Origin: 70-18 sp041691815 | GTDB taxonomy: Bacteria > Pseudomonadota > Alphaproteobacteria > Acetobacterales > Acetobacteraceae | Length of the DNA stretch: 40,516 nt | Assembly (NCBI GenBank): GCA_041691815.1 | Contig: JBEPTZ010000028.1 | Location: 1-40,516, forward strand | Reading direction: 5' to 3' | Shown: positions 24,589 to 32,370 of the stretch, piece after piece | Layout: each line of letters starts with the position of its first letter | How positions within the stretch are numbered: position 1 is the first letter of the stretch | The notes under the pieces: model-generated | Told to the model about the DNA's origin: nothing | Database searches by the model: none | Seen by the model: only the letters and a program-made list of their open reading frames with translations | Made by a program: the position numbers and the translations under genes

Positions 24589-26214
24589 CTATCGGTTGTT
24601 GCTGCTGTCGCGCCGCACCAGGTCGGCACCTTTTTCGGCGAGCATGATGGTGGGTGCATTGGTATTGCCCGAGGTGATCGAGGGGAAGACCGAGGCGTCG
24701 ATCACCCGCAGGCCGTCGATGCCGTGCACGCGCAATGCGGCGTCCACCACGTCCTGGCGCGGGTTTGGCCCCATGCGGCAGGTGCCGACCGGGTGGAACA
24801 CGCTGGAGGCGCGGGCGCGCAGGTCGGCCAGTAATTCGCCATCGGTCTGTGCAGCGGCGCCGGGCCTTAGTTCAGCGGCGATCTGGGCGGCGAGCGGCGG
24901 GCTGGCGGCCAACCGGCGCAGGAAGCGGCTGGCGGCGAGCAGGGCGGCGATGTCTTCCGCGGTCGCCAGCGAGTTCGGCACGATGGACGGCGCCGCCAGC
25001 GGGTCCGGCGAGACGGCGCGCAGATGGCCGCGGCTGGTCGGCCGGCAGGGTTGCGCGCTGAGCAGGAAGCCGGGAAACCGGTCTGGCCGCAGTAGCGCGC
25101 GGATGTCGGGCGGGGCGCGGGTGTAGCTGAGCGGCGAGAAATACAGTTGCAGGTCCGGCGCCGGCAGCTCGGGCCGGCTGCGCACGAAGCCGCCGGCCTG
25201 GTTGACGCTGATCGCCAGCGGGCCGCCCCGTGTCGCCAGGTAGCGGGCGCCGGCGCAGACCTGCCCCCAGCGTGTGCCGAGTTGCTGGTTCAGGGTTGGC
25301 CGGCGGGCGCGGTAGAGGTGGTCGATGCACAGATGGTCCTGCAGGTTCTGCCCCACCGCCGGGCGGTCGAGCAGCACCGCGATGTCGAGCCCGGCGAGCA
25401 GCGCGCCGGGGCCGATGCCGGAGTGCTGCAACAAGAGCGGCGAGGCGATGGCCCCGGCGGCCAGGATCACCTCGGCACGGGCAGTGGCCGTCCGCGTCTG
25501 CCCGCCGCGTAAATATTCCACCGCCACCGCCCGCCCATCCCGAACCTCGATGCGGGTGGCATGGGCGCCGGTCTCCACGCGCAGGTTGCGCCGCCGCAGC
25601 GCCGGCCGCAGATGCGCCCGCGCCGCCGACATCCGCCGCCCGCCCTGGGTGGTGATCTGGTAGTGCCCGACGCCCTCGGCCACCGCGCCGTTCAGATCGG
25701 CGTTGCGCGGCAGGCCAAGCGCCGCGCAGCCGGCGAGGAACTCCAGGCAGAGCGGATGGCAGTCGGCGGCGGGGTCGGTGATGTGCAACGGCCCGCCGAC
25801 GCCGCGAAAAACCGGATCGCCGCCTGGAAAATCCTCCGAGGCGCGGAACCACGGCAGCACATCGGCCCAGCCCCAGCCGGGGTTGCCGTGCGCCGCCCAG
25901 GCATCGAAATCCGCCGGCAGCCCGCGCATATGCACCATCGCGTTGATCGCGCTGGAGCCGCCGAGCACCTTGCCGCGTGGCCAGTAGCCGGCGCGGCCGT
26001 CCAGCCCCGGGTCCGGTTCGGTGTGGAACATCCAGTTGACGCGGGGATCGTAGAACGCCTTGCCGTAGCCGATTGGCACCTGCAACCAGAGTCGCCGGTC
26101 GCTGCCGCCGGCTTCCAGCAGCAGCACCGAATCGGTGCCGCTCTCGCTCAGCCGGTTGGCCAGCACGCAGCCGGCCGAGCCGGCGCCGACGATGATGTAG
26201 TCGAACTCTGTCAT
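24589..26214 (-). CDS. GMC-family flavin oxidoreductase (choline dehydrogenase-like)
   Basis: FAD-dependent alcohol dehydrogenase/oxidase of 541 aa. It has the N-terminal FYIIVGAGSAGCVLANRLSE-type motif (here DYIIVGAGSAGCVLANRLSE), GRAGYWPRGKVLGGSSAINAM over the GMC-1 signature, GMC-2-like AGAIASPLLLQHSGIGP, the catalytic His in SVFHPVGTCRMG, and the C-terminal TSGNTNAPTIMLAEKGADL. It probably oxidises an alcohol, passing electrons to a carrier. ATG 26214 begins the Rossmann motif. It sits 70 bp downstream of the MocR-type regulator gene and just ahead of the amine oxidase-like gene. Choline is only one of many GMC substrates; no betB or betI is nearby, so I do not call it betA. Confidence 0.87.
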   Translation of the reverse strand: MTEFDYIIVGAGSAGCVLANRLSESGTDSVLLLEAGGSDRRLWLQVPIGYGKAFYDPRVNWMFHTEPDPGLDGRAGYWPRGKVLGGSSAINAMVHMRGLPADFDAWAAHGNPGWGWADVLPWFRASEDFPGGDPVFRGVGGPLHITDPAADCHPLCLEFLAGCAALGLPRNADLNGAVAEGVGHYQITTQGGRRMSAARAHLRPALRRRNLRVETGAHATRIEVRDGRAVAVEYLRGGQTRTATARAEVILAAGAIASPLLLQHSGIGPGALLAGLDIAVLLDRPAVGQNLQDHLCIDHLYRARRPTLNQQLGTRWGQVCAGARYLATRGGPLAISVNQAGGFVRSRPELPAPDLQLYFSPLSYTRAPPDIRALLRPDRFPGFLLSAQPCRPTSRGHLRAVSPDPLAAPSIVPNSLATAEDIAALLAASRFLRRLAASPPLAAQIAAELRPGAAAQTDGELLADLRARASSVFHPVGTCRMGPNPRQDVVDAALRVHGIDGLRVIDASVFPSITSGNTNAPTIMLAEKGADLVRRDSSNNR

Positions 26215-26284
26215 CCGCCCCGGTCGCTGCTGCCGAATCCGCGCTGAGCATGGCCCCGGAATGGTGCGCCGCAGAGGGCCAGTC

Positions 26285-27799
26285 TCAACCAACCGCCATA
26301 CCACTTGGCACCCTCTGCCGCGCCGCCGGCAGCGCCCGGGCCAGCGCTGCCACGCCGCTGCGGATCTCGGCCGGCGGGATGCCGCCGAAGCCGAGCACCA
26401 GGCCGCTGGTCGCCACCGGCTCGATGCAGAAGCGCGACAGCGGCGAGACCACCACGCCGCGCGAAGCCGCCTCCCGCGTCGCCGCCGCCTCGGAGATGTC
26501 CGGCGCCAGCGTCGCCACGGTATGCAGCCCGCTGTCGGCCCGCGCCACCTGCAACAGCCCGTCCAGCTCGCGCCCGGCGGCGTCGCACAACGCCGCGTGT
26601 CGCTCCTCGTAGATGCGGCGCATGCGGCGGATATGGGTGGCGAAATGCCCCTCCTCGATGAACTCGGCGACCACCGCCTGCACCGTGGTCGGCACGCCCT
26701 GCACGAACGCGGCAGAGACCTGGTTCATCGTCTCCACCAGCGAATCCGGCACCAGCATGAAGCCCAGCCGCAGCGCCGGAAACAGCGACTTGCTGAAGGT
26801 GCCGACATAGATCACCAGCCCGGTGCGATCGATGCTCTTGAGCGTCGCCACCGGCCGGTGCCCGAAGCAGAACTCGCCGTCATAGTCATCCTCGACGATC
26901 CAGGCGCCGGCCTGCTCGGCAGAGCGCAGCAGCGCGAACCGCCGCTCCAGGCTCATGATGTGGCCCAGCGGCTGGTGGTGCGACGGGGTGACGAACACCA
27001 GCCGGAACTGCGGGCTGCGGCGCAACCCCTCCTGCACCACCAGCCCGTCGGCATCCACCGGCACCGGCACCAGTTCCGCGCCAGAAGCCAGCAGGCTGTT
27101 GCGGGCGCCGATCGCGCCGGGATTCTCGAACCACACCCGGTCGCCGGGATCGAGCAGCACCGAGCCGATCAGGTTGAACGCCTGCTGCGCGCCGCCGACG
27201 ATGAAAATCTGCGAGGCGGTGCAGGTGATGCCGCGATTGGCCCGCAGATGCCCGGCAATCGCCTCGCGCAGCGGCGCATAGCCGCACGGCGCGCCGTAGC
27301 CCATCACGTCCTCGCGCCCGCCGCGCCAGTGCTTGGCCGACAGCCGCGCCCATTGCGCCATCGGGAAGATGTCCAGCGCCGGCAGGCCGGTGACGAAGGC
27401 GCGCGGCGAATGCGGCAGCCGCGGCCGGTTGCTGAACCGCCCCACCGCCCAGTCCATCGCGCGCGACAGCTTCGGCTGATGCCGGGCGGCCAGCCCCGCC
27501 ACCGCCACCGGGCGTGGCCGCTCGGCATCGAGCGCATCGCTGGCGAAGGTGCCGGCGCCGACCCGGGATTCCACCAACCCCTCGGCAGTCAGCCGCTCAA
27601 ATGCCTCGATCACCGTGGTGCGCGACACCCCGAGGTCGCGTGCCAGCGCCCGGCTGGCCGGCAGCCTGGTCTTGGCGGCGATCCGCCCGGACAGCATCAA
27701 CTCGCGCAGCGCCAGATAAAGCTGCGTGCTGATCGGCCGGGCCGAGCCATGGTCCAGCGCCACCGCCAGCAGCAGCGCACCGCCCGCCCGCTTCACCAT
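26285..27799 (-). CDS. MocR-type (GntR-HTH + aminotransferase-fold) transcriptional regulator
   Basis: A 504-aa PLP-binding regulator. The N-terminal winged helix (about 20-85) shows ISTQLYLALRELMLSGRI, RLPASRALARDLGVSRTTV and AEGLVESRVGAGTF. The C-terminal fold type I aminotransferase domain (about 125-495) shows PMAQWARLSAKHWR, YAPLREAIAGHLRANRGI, IVEDDYDGEF and the PLP lysine in YVGTFSKSLFPALRLGFM. Such proteins usually activate or repress adjacent amine or amino-acid catabolic genes upon sensing an amine-PLP adduct. ATG 27799 has GAGAGG 8 nt upstream. It heads the minus-strand oxidoreductase pair and is divergent from the enolase-superfamily gene, making it the likely regulator of both sides. 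A 10-mer shared by two sites (26297-26306, 27818-27827) is a candidate operator. Confidence 0.9.
   Translation of the reverse strand: MVKRAGGALLLAVALDHGSARPISTQLYLALRELMLSGRIAAKTRLPASRALARDLGVSRTTVIEAFERLTAEGLVESRVGAGTFASDALDAERPRPVAVAGLAARHQPKLSRAMDWAVGRFSNRPRLPHSPRAFVTGLPALDIFPMAQWARLSAKHWRGGREDVMGYGAPCGYAPLREAIAGHLRANRGITCTASQIFIVGGAQQAFNLIGSVLLDPGDRVWFENPGAIGARNSLLASGAELVPVPVDADGLVVQEGLRRSPQFRLVFVTPSHHQPLGHIMSLERRFALLRSAEQAGAWIVEDDYDGEFCFGHRPVATLKSIDRTGLVIYVGTFSKSLFPALRLGFMLVPDSLVETMNQVSAAFVQGVPTTVQAVVAEFIEEGHFATHIRRMRRIYEERHAALCDAAGRELDGLLQVARADSGLHTVATLAPDISEAAATREAASRGVVVSPLSRFCIEPVATSGLVLGFGGIPPAEIRSGVAALARALPAARQRVPSGMAVG
26297..26306 (-). promoter_or_regulatory. Candidate MocR site upstream of GMC gene
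   Basis: The minus strand reads AAGTGGTATG, identical to the 10-mer at 27818-27827 in the regulator's own promoter gap. It lies within the last codons of the regulator gene, 83-92 bp before the GMC oxidoreductase start. It contains TGGTAT, the complement of the ATACCA unit bound by the MocR protein GabR. It may be only chance codon sequence. Confidence 0.3.
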
Positions 27800-27817
27800 G
27801 CCTTACCTCTCCCCGCA

Positions 27818-27832
27818 AAGTGGTATGACACT
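27818..27832 (+). promoter_or_regulatory. Candidate MocR operator in divergent promoter gap
   Basis: AAGTGGTATGACACT contains AGTG and CACT arms (27819-27822 and 27829-27832) around GTATGA, in the 106-bp gap between the divergent MocR-type regulator and enolase-superfamily genes. The AAGTGGTATG part recurs before the GMC gene. Position between divergent promoters and the ATACCA-like complement fit a MocR-family operator. Confidence 0.4.
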
Positions 27833-27905
27833 ACGCGCATAATGGCCCTTCTGCGGAAGCCTTTTTGTGCCGAACGTCCCGCCCGCCCAACGGGGACCAA
27901 CCGGC

Positions 27906-29009
27906 ATGAAAATCGCCCGCATCGAGACCTTCTGCACCGAGTTCGTCGGCTTCCTGCGGGTCACCACCGACACCGGCGCGCAAGGCTGGGGCCAGGTCTC
28001 GCCGTACCAGGCCGATACCACCGCGCAGGTGGTGCATCGCCAGCTTGCCCCCTGGGCGATCGGCCGCGATGCGTTCGATATCGACGCGCTGGTCGACGAC
28101 ATCCCCCGCCGCGAGCACAAATTCCCCGGCTCCTATATCTGCCGCGCGATGAGCGGGCTGGACACCGCGCTATGGGATCTGCGCGGCAAGCTGGAGGGCA
28201 AGAGCGTCTGCGAGCTGCTCGGCGGCACCCCCCGCCGGCTGCGCGCCTACGCCTCCTCGATGAAGCGCGACATCACCCCGCAGCAGGAGGCCGAGCGGAT
28301 GCTGCGGTTGCGCGACGAGGACGGCTTCGATGCCTTCAAGTTCCGCGTCGGCGCCGAATGCGGCCAGGATATCGACGAATGGCCGGGCCGCACCGAGGAG
28401 ATCATCCCCACCATCCGCCGCGCGCTGGGCGACGACGTGGCGCTGCTGGCCGACGCCAATAGCTGCTTCTCGCCGCCGCGCGCCATCGAAGTCGGCCGCA
28501 TGCTGGAGCAGCACGGCGTCTCCCACTACGAGGAGCCCTGCCCATACTGGGAGATCGAACAGGGCCGCGAGGTCGCCGAGGCGCTGTCGATCGACGTTGC
28601 CGGCGGCGAGCAGGACTGCATGATCGCCACCTGGCGGCAGATCATCGGCAGCCGCGCGGTGGACATCATCCAGCCCGATGTCTGCTACCTCGGCGGCATC
28701 ACCCGCACCCTGCGCGTTGCCGCCATGGGCCACGCCGCCGGCCTGCCCTGCACGCCGCACAGCGCCAACCTGTCGATGGTGACGCTGTTCACCATGCACC
28801 TGCTCGGCGCCATCCCGAACGCCGGCAAATACCTGGAATTCTCCATCGAAGGCGCCGACTATTATCCGTGGCAGGATGGCCTGTTCCGCAACTGGCCATA
28901 CACGGTGCGCGACGGCCACGTGACCATTCCTTCGGAGCCCGGCTGGGGGGTGGAGATCGAGCCGGAATGGCTGGCGCGGGCGGCGTATCGGGTGAGTGAG
29001 GCAGGGTAG
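27906..29009 (+). CDS. Mandelate racemase/muconate-lactonizing enzyme family protein
   Basis: An enolase-superfamily member, 367 aa, which abstracts a proton alpha to a carboxylate. It has an N-terminal capping domain (1-110) and a TIM barrel. The expected Mg ligands are D183 (LLADANS), E209/E210 (HYEEPCP) and E235 (AGGEQDC). Lysine K145 lies in the AFKFRVG motif, in K-x-R rather than K-x-K form, and H285 in CTPHSANLS. Together these resemble acid-sugar dehydratases or racemases. The substrate is unknown. ATG 27906 starts the conserved MKIARIETF. It is divergent from the MocR-type regulator and upstream of the ABC importer, so it probably acts on the imported compound or a product of the two flavoenzymes. 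Confidence 0.87.
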   Translation: MKIARIETFCTEFVGFLRVTTDTGAQGWGQVSPYQADTTAQVVHRQLAPWAIGRDAFDIDALVDDIPRREHKFPGSYICRAMSGLDTALWDLRGKLEGKSVCELLGGTPRRLRAYASSMKRDITPQQEAERMLRLRDEDGFDAFKFRVGAECGQDIDEWPGRTEEIIPTIRRALGDDVALLADANSCFSPPRAIEVGRMLEQHGVSHYEEPCPYWEIEQGREVAEALSIDVAGGEQDCMIATWRQIIGSRAVDIIQPDVCYLGGITRTLRVAAMGHAAGLPCTPHSANLSMVTLFTMHLLGAIPNAGKYLEFSIEGADYYPWQDGLFRNWPYTVRDGHVTIPSEPGWGVEIEPEWLARAAYRVSEAG

Positions 29010-29015
29010 CAAGGC

Positions 29016-29137
29016 CTTCTTTTTGTGAACAAAAAGAAGCAAAAAAACTTTCTATCCATTGGAGTGTACGAATTCTCCGCCACTCGGCTGTTGCAAGGCG
29101 GATAAAAGTTTTTTGGTTCTTTTTTGCAAAAAACAAC
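29016..29137 (-). repeat. Double-hairpin intergenic element, copy E (subfamily I, inverted)
   Basis: Reverse orientation relative to A-D. The CTTC hairpin (CTTCTTTTTG-TGAA-CAAAAAGAAG, 29016-29039) comes first and the GTTC hairpin (29116-29137, one mismatch: CAAC in place of GAAC) last. The reverse-complemented core, with CCGCCTTGCAACAG and CGTACACTCCAATGGAT, is nearly identical to those of A and C. It starts 6 bp after the enolase-superfamily stop and separates that gene from the binding-protein gene at 29264. The remaining bases 29138-29263 show only the ribosome site of the next gene. Confidence 0.85.
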
Positions 29138-29263
29138 TGCTTGCTTCGCTCAAAATGGCCCGACCGATTTTCCACAATGGAACTTCCCCACCGACCAAAT
29201 TCCCGGCAGGCTCACACTGAACCAGAAGCGGCGCCCGGTGCGCCCATAAACGAGGAGGCGACG

Positions 29264-30313
29264 ATGCAGCGGAGGACTCTGTTGGGCTCAGCGCTGGCGC
29301 TGGCCAGTCTGGGCGGGCGGCGCGCGGTGGCGGCCGAGAATCAACTCACCGTGGTGTCGTTCGGCGGCGCCTATCAGGATGCCGAGAGCAAGGCGCTGTT
29401 CCAGCCGGCCGCCAAGGCGCTCGGCATCACCGTAAAGGAAGAGACCTATACCGGCATCGCCGCCCTTCGCCTGAAGGTGAAGGCCGGCGCCGTCACCTGG
29501 GACGTGGTGGCCAGCGGCTCCGGCAGTGCCGCGCATGCCGGCGCCGAGGGCATCCTGGAGAAGCTCGACTACAAGACCATCGACGTTGCGGATTTCCTCC
29601 CCGGCACCTATCAGGATTATTTCGTCGGCGGCGATGTGTTCTCCACCGTGCTGGCCTGGAACACCAAGACCTACCCGAAGGGCGGCCCGCAAAGCTGGGC
29701 GGATTTCTGGGACGTGAAGAAATTCCCCGGCAAGCGCTCCTACCGCAACGCGGCCGCCGGCTCGCTGGAACCGGCGCTGATGGCCGACGGCGTGCCGATG
29801 GACAAGGTCTACGCCACCCTCTCGGCCCCCGGCGGCATCGAGCGGGCGATCAAGAAGATCCAGGAGTTGAAGCCGCATGTCGCGGTATGGTGGGCCTCGG
29901 GTGCCCAGCATGCGCAGTTGATGAAGGACGGCGAGGTGGACATGGTCAACGGCTGGAACGGCCGGTTCGATGCGGTGGCCAAGGATGGCGGCCATGTCGC
30001 CTACACCTTCAACCAGGCGTTGCTGGACTATGACGCCTATTGCATCCCCAAGGGCGCGCCGAACAAGGATCTGGCGATGAAGTTCCTCGCCGAGATCAGC
30101 AAGCCGAAATACCAGGCCGACCTCACCAAGTACATCACCTACGGCCCGACCAACAAAAAGGCTTATGACCTCGGCACCATCTCGGCGGACTACGCCAAGA
30201 CCCTGCCCTCGTACCCGGCCAATGCGGCGGTGCAGTTGCCGGTGGATATCGCCTGGTATGCCGAGCACGAGGCCGCCGCCTCGCAGGCCTATCAGAACAT
30301 GCTGACCTCGTAA
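29264..30313 (+). CDS. ABC transporter substrate-binding protein (spermidine/putrescine type)
   Basis: Periplasmic binding protein of 349 aa, PotD/PotF-like (class II solute-binding fold). The N-terminus MQRRTLLGSALALASLGG has twin arginines and a hydrophobic stretch, with probable cleavage after AVAA, so export may use Tat. The mature part begins NQLTVVSFGGAYQDAESKALF and contains TWDVVASGSGSAA, FSTVLAWNTKTYP, SWADFWDVKKFPGKRS, VDMVNGWNGRFDAV and YDAYCIPKGAPNKDLAMKF in separate blocks, all typical of the family. ATG 29264 has GAGGAGG upstream. The ATPase gene starts 8 bp after its stop. The ligand may be a polyamine, another amine or an organic acid; the family name alone does not decide it. 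Confidence 0.88.
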   Translation: MQRRTLLGSALALASLGGRRAVAAENQLTVVSFGGAYQDAESKALFQPAAKALGITVKEETYTGIAALRLKVKAGAVTWDVVASGSGSAAHAGAEGILEKLDYKTIDVADFLPGTYQDYFVGGDVFSTVLAWNTKTYPKGGPQSWADFWDVKKFPGKRSYRNAAAGSLEPALMADGVPMDKVYATLSAPGGIERAIKKIQELKPHVAVWWASGAQHAQLMKDGEVDMVNGWNGRFDAVAKDGGHVAYTFNQALLDYDAYCIPKGAPNKDLAMKFLAEISKPKYQADLTKYITYGPTNKKAYDLGTISADYAKTLPSYPANAAVQLPVDIAWYAEHEAAASQAYQNMLTS

Positions 30314-30321
30314 CGGGCTGC

Positions 30322-31404
30322 ATGCCGCGCGATGCCTCGCTGCCGATCGCGATAAGGCAGATCGCCAAGTCCTACGGCCCAGTGCGGGCATTGGACAATG
30401 TCGATCTGGACATCAGCAGCGGCGAGTTCCTGACCTTGCTGGGGCCTTCGGGCTCCGGCAAGACCACGTTGCTGATGGTCCTGGCCGGCTTCACCCGGCC
30501 GGACCAGGGCAGCCTGAAATTCGGCGACACCGAGGTCATCCGCACCGCGCCGCACAAGCGCGATGTCGGCATGGTGTTCCAGTCCTACGCGCTGTTTCCG
30601 CATATGGATGTCGCCGCCAACATCGCCTTCCCATTGAAATTGCGCGGCGTGCCCAAGGCCGAGACCGCCGCCCGCGTCGCCCGCGCGCTGGAGATGGTGC
30701 AGCTCGCCGGCTACGGCGACCGCCGCATCGCCGCCCTCTCCGGCGGCCAGCGCCAGCGCGTCGCCCTGGCCCGGGCCATCGTGTTCGAGCCGCGCATCCT
30801 GCTGATGGACGAACCGCTCTCCGCGCTCGACAAGCAATTGCGCGAGCATATGCAGATCGAGCTGCGCCGCCTGCATGAAGCGCTGGGCATCACCACCGTC
30901 TACGTCACCCACGACCAGCGCGAGGCGCTGACCATGTCCGACCGCATCGCCGTCATCAACCACGGCCGGGTGATGCAACTCGGCACGCCGCGGCAAATCT
31001 ACGAGCGCCCTGCCAACCGCTTCGTCGCCGAGTTCATCGGCGAATCCACCTTCCTGCCGGTCCAGCCCAGCGCCGCCGGCTACAGCTACGCCGGCCAGGC
31101 GCTGCATCTGCCGCCCGACATGCCAGCCGGCCGCCACCACCTGCTGATGCTGCGCCCGGAGCGCCTGCGCCTGCTCGCCGGCGAGACCCCCGAGCGTTGC
31201 AACGTGCTGGCCGGCACCGTGCAGCACCTCATCTACCAGGGCGACAGCGTGCTGGTGCAGGTGGCGCTGGCCGACGGTACCCCGGTCGCAGTGCGCGCCG
31301 CCGCCACCAGCCTCGCGCTCGCCGCGCTGCCGGCGCCGGGGGCCGCTGTCCGCCTCGCCCTGGCGCCGGAGGACACCGCCCTGCTGGCGGATGACGACGC
31401 ATGA
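30322..31404 (+). CDS. ABC transporter ATP-binding protein (PotA-like)
   Basis: Cytoplasmic ATPase of the importer, 360 aa. Walker A is GPSGSGKTT (41-49), then the Q-loop in GMVFQSYALFPHM, the signature LSGGQRQRVALARAI, Walker B ILLMDEPLSALD, and the switch His in VTHDQREA. The C-terminal part after FIGESTFL is an OB/TOBE-type regulatory domain (about 260-358) as in PotA and other CUT1-like ATPases. All catalytic residues are present. Its stop overlaps the next permease start by ATGA (31401-31404), showing translational coupling. It couples ATP hydrolysis to uptake by the two permeases that follow. Confidence 0.92.
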   Translation: MPRDASLPIAIRQIAKSYGPVRALDNVDLDISSGEFLTLLGPSGSGKTTLLMVLAGFTRPDQGSLKFGDTEVIRTAPHKRDVGMVFQSYALFPHMDVAANIAFPLKLRGVPKAETAARVARALEMVQLAGYGDRRIAALSGGQRQRVALARAIVFEPRILLMDEPLSALDKQLREHMQIELRRLHEALGITTVYVTHDQREALTMSDRIAVINHGRVMQLGTPRQIYERPANRFVAEFIGESTFLPVQPSAAGYSYAGQALHLPPDMPAGRHHLLMLRPERLRLLAGETPERCNVLAGTVQHLIYQGDSVLVQVALADGTPVAVRAAATSLALAALPAPGAAVRLALAPEDTALLADDDA

Positions 31405-32297
31405 CAGGCCCCCACGCCCCCGCTCCCAACGTATTGGCGCTGAAACGCGACGCGCTCACCGAGCGCCTCACACTGTTCAGCCTCAGCCTGCCGGCCCTGG
31501 CACTCGTGGTCATCATCATGGTGGTCCCGGTGGTCTGGCTGTTCTGGCTCTCCGCCTTCGCCGATGACGGCAGCCTCAGCCTGGTCAACTACCAGCGTCT
31601 GGTGATCCAGCCCTCGTACGGCCGCATCCTGCTCGCCACCTTCGAGATCAGCGCCCTCTGCACCGGCATCTGCGTGCTGCTCGGCTACCCGCTGGCCTAC
31701 ATCCTGTCGCAACTCTCGCCGCGCACCGCCGGCCTGTGCATGATGGGCGTGCTGATGCCGTTCTGGACCTCGATCCTGGTGCGCACCTACGCCTGGCTGG
31801 TGCTGCTGCAACGCCACGGCCTGGTCAACGACTGGGGCATCAGCCTCGGCCTGTGGGACAAACCGCTGACCCTGGTCTACAACTTCTCCGGCACGCTGAT
31901 CGGCCTCATCCACATCATGCTGCCGTTCCTGGTGCTGCCGCTCTACGGCTCGATGCGCGCAATCAACGCCGACTACCTGCGCGCCGCCGCCAATCTCGGC
32001 GCCTCACCGACGCGCGCCTTCTGGGCGGTGTTCTTCCCGCTGTCGCTGCCCGGGCTGCTGGCCGGCTCGCTGATCGTCTTCATCCTCTGCCTCGGCGCCT
32101 ACGTCACACCGGAGATGCTCGGCGGCGGCAAGGTGATCATGGTCGCCAACGCCATCGCCACCGACATCCAGATGTTCTTCAACTGGGGCGCCGCCAGCGC
32201 GCTCGGCGTGGTGCTGCTGCTGCTGACCGGCCTCGTACTCTGGATCGCCGCCCGCCTCGCCCGATTGGACGAGGTATTCGGCGGGCACGGGACATGA
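31401..32297 (+). CDS. ABC transporter permease (PotB-like)
   Basis: Inner-membrane permease of 298 aa with about six helices, including an N-terminal one in LSLPALALVVIIMVVPVVWLF (given in part) and others near 75-95, 105-135, 150-175, 205-230 and 260-285. The cytoplasmic EAA-like loop DYLRAAANLGASPTRAFWAV contacts the ATPase. FWTSILVRTYAWLVLLQRHG is the usual PotB/PotH segment. It starts in an ATGA overlap with the ATPase gene. A 59-bp GC-rich repeat sits immediately after the stop, separating it from the second permease gene. Confidence 0.9.
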   Translation: MTGPHAPAPNVLALKRDALTERLTLFSLSLPALALVVIIMVVPVVWLFWLSAFADDGSLSLVNYQRLVIQPSYGRILLATFEISALCTGICVLLGYPLAYILSQLSPRTAGLCMMGVLMPFWTSILVRTYAWLVLLQRHGLVNDWGISLGLWDKPLTLVYNFSGTLIGLIHIMLPFLVLPLYGSMRAINADYLRAAANLGASPTRAFWAVFFPLSLPGLLAGSLIVFILCLGAYVTPEMLGGGKVIMVANAIATDIQMFFNWGAASALGVVLLLLTGLVLWIAARLARLDEVFGGHGT

Positions 32298-32298
32298 G

Positions 32299-32357
32299 AA
32301 AGGCAAGGCTGGGGCGCTGCCCCAGACCCCGCCAGGGGCCGAGCCCCTGGACCTCAT
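32299..32357 (+). repeat. GC-rich repeat, single arm, between importer permease genes
   Basis: About 59 bp matching one arm of the inverted pair at 4439-4554. Shared blocks include GGGGCGCTGCCCC, GACCCCGCCA, GGGCCGAGCCCCTGGACC and the terminal CTCAT. It occupies the whole gap between the PotB-like stop (32295-32297) and the PotC-like start region. Its last CAT plus the following G forms an ATG at 32356 in frame with the downstream gene. Confidence 0.8.
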
Positions 32358-32370
32358 GGATGGCTTGCGC

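Noticed and set aside
24589..26214. Naming the GMC gene betA (choline dehydrogenase)
   Set aside because: No betaine aldehyde dehydrogenase, BetI or choline-specific transporter is nearby, and GMC enzymes have many substrates.
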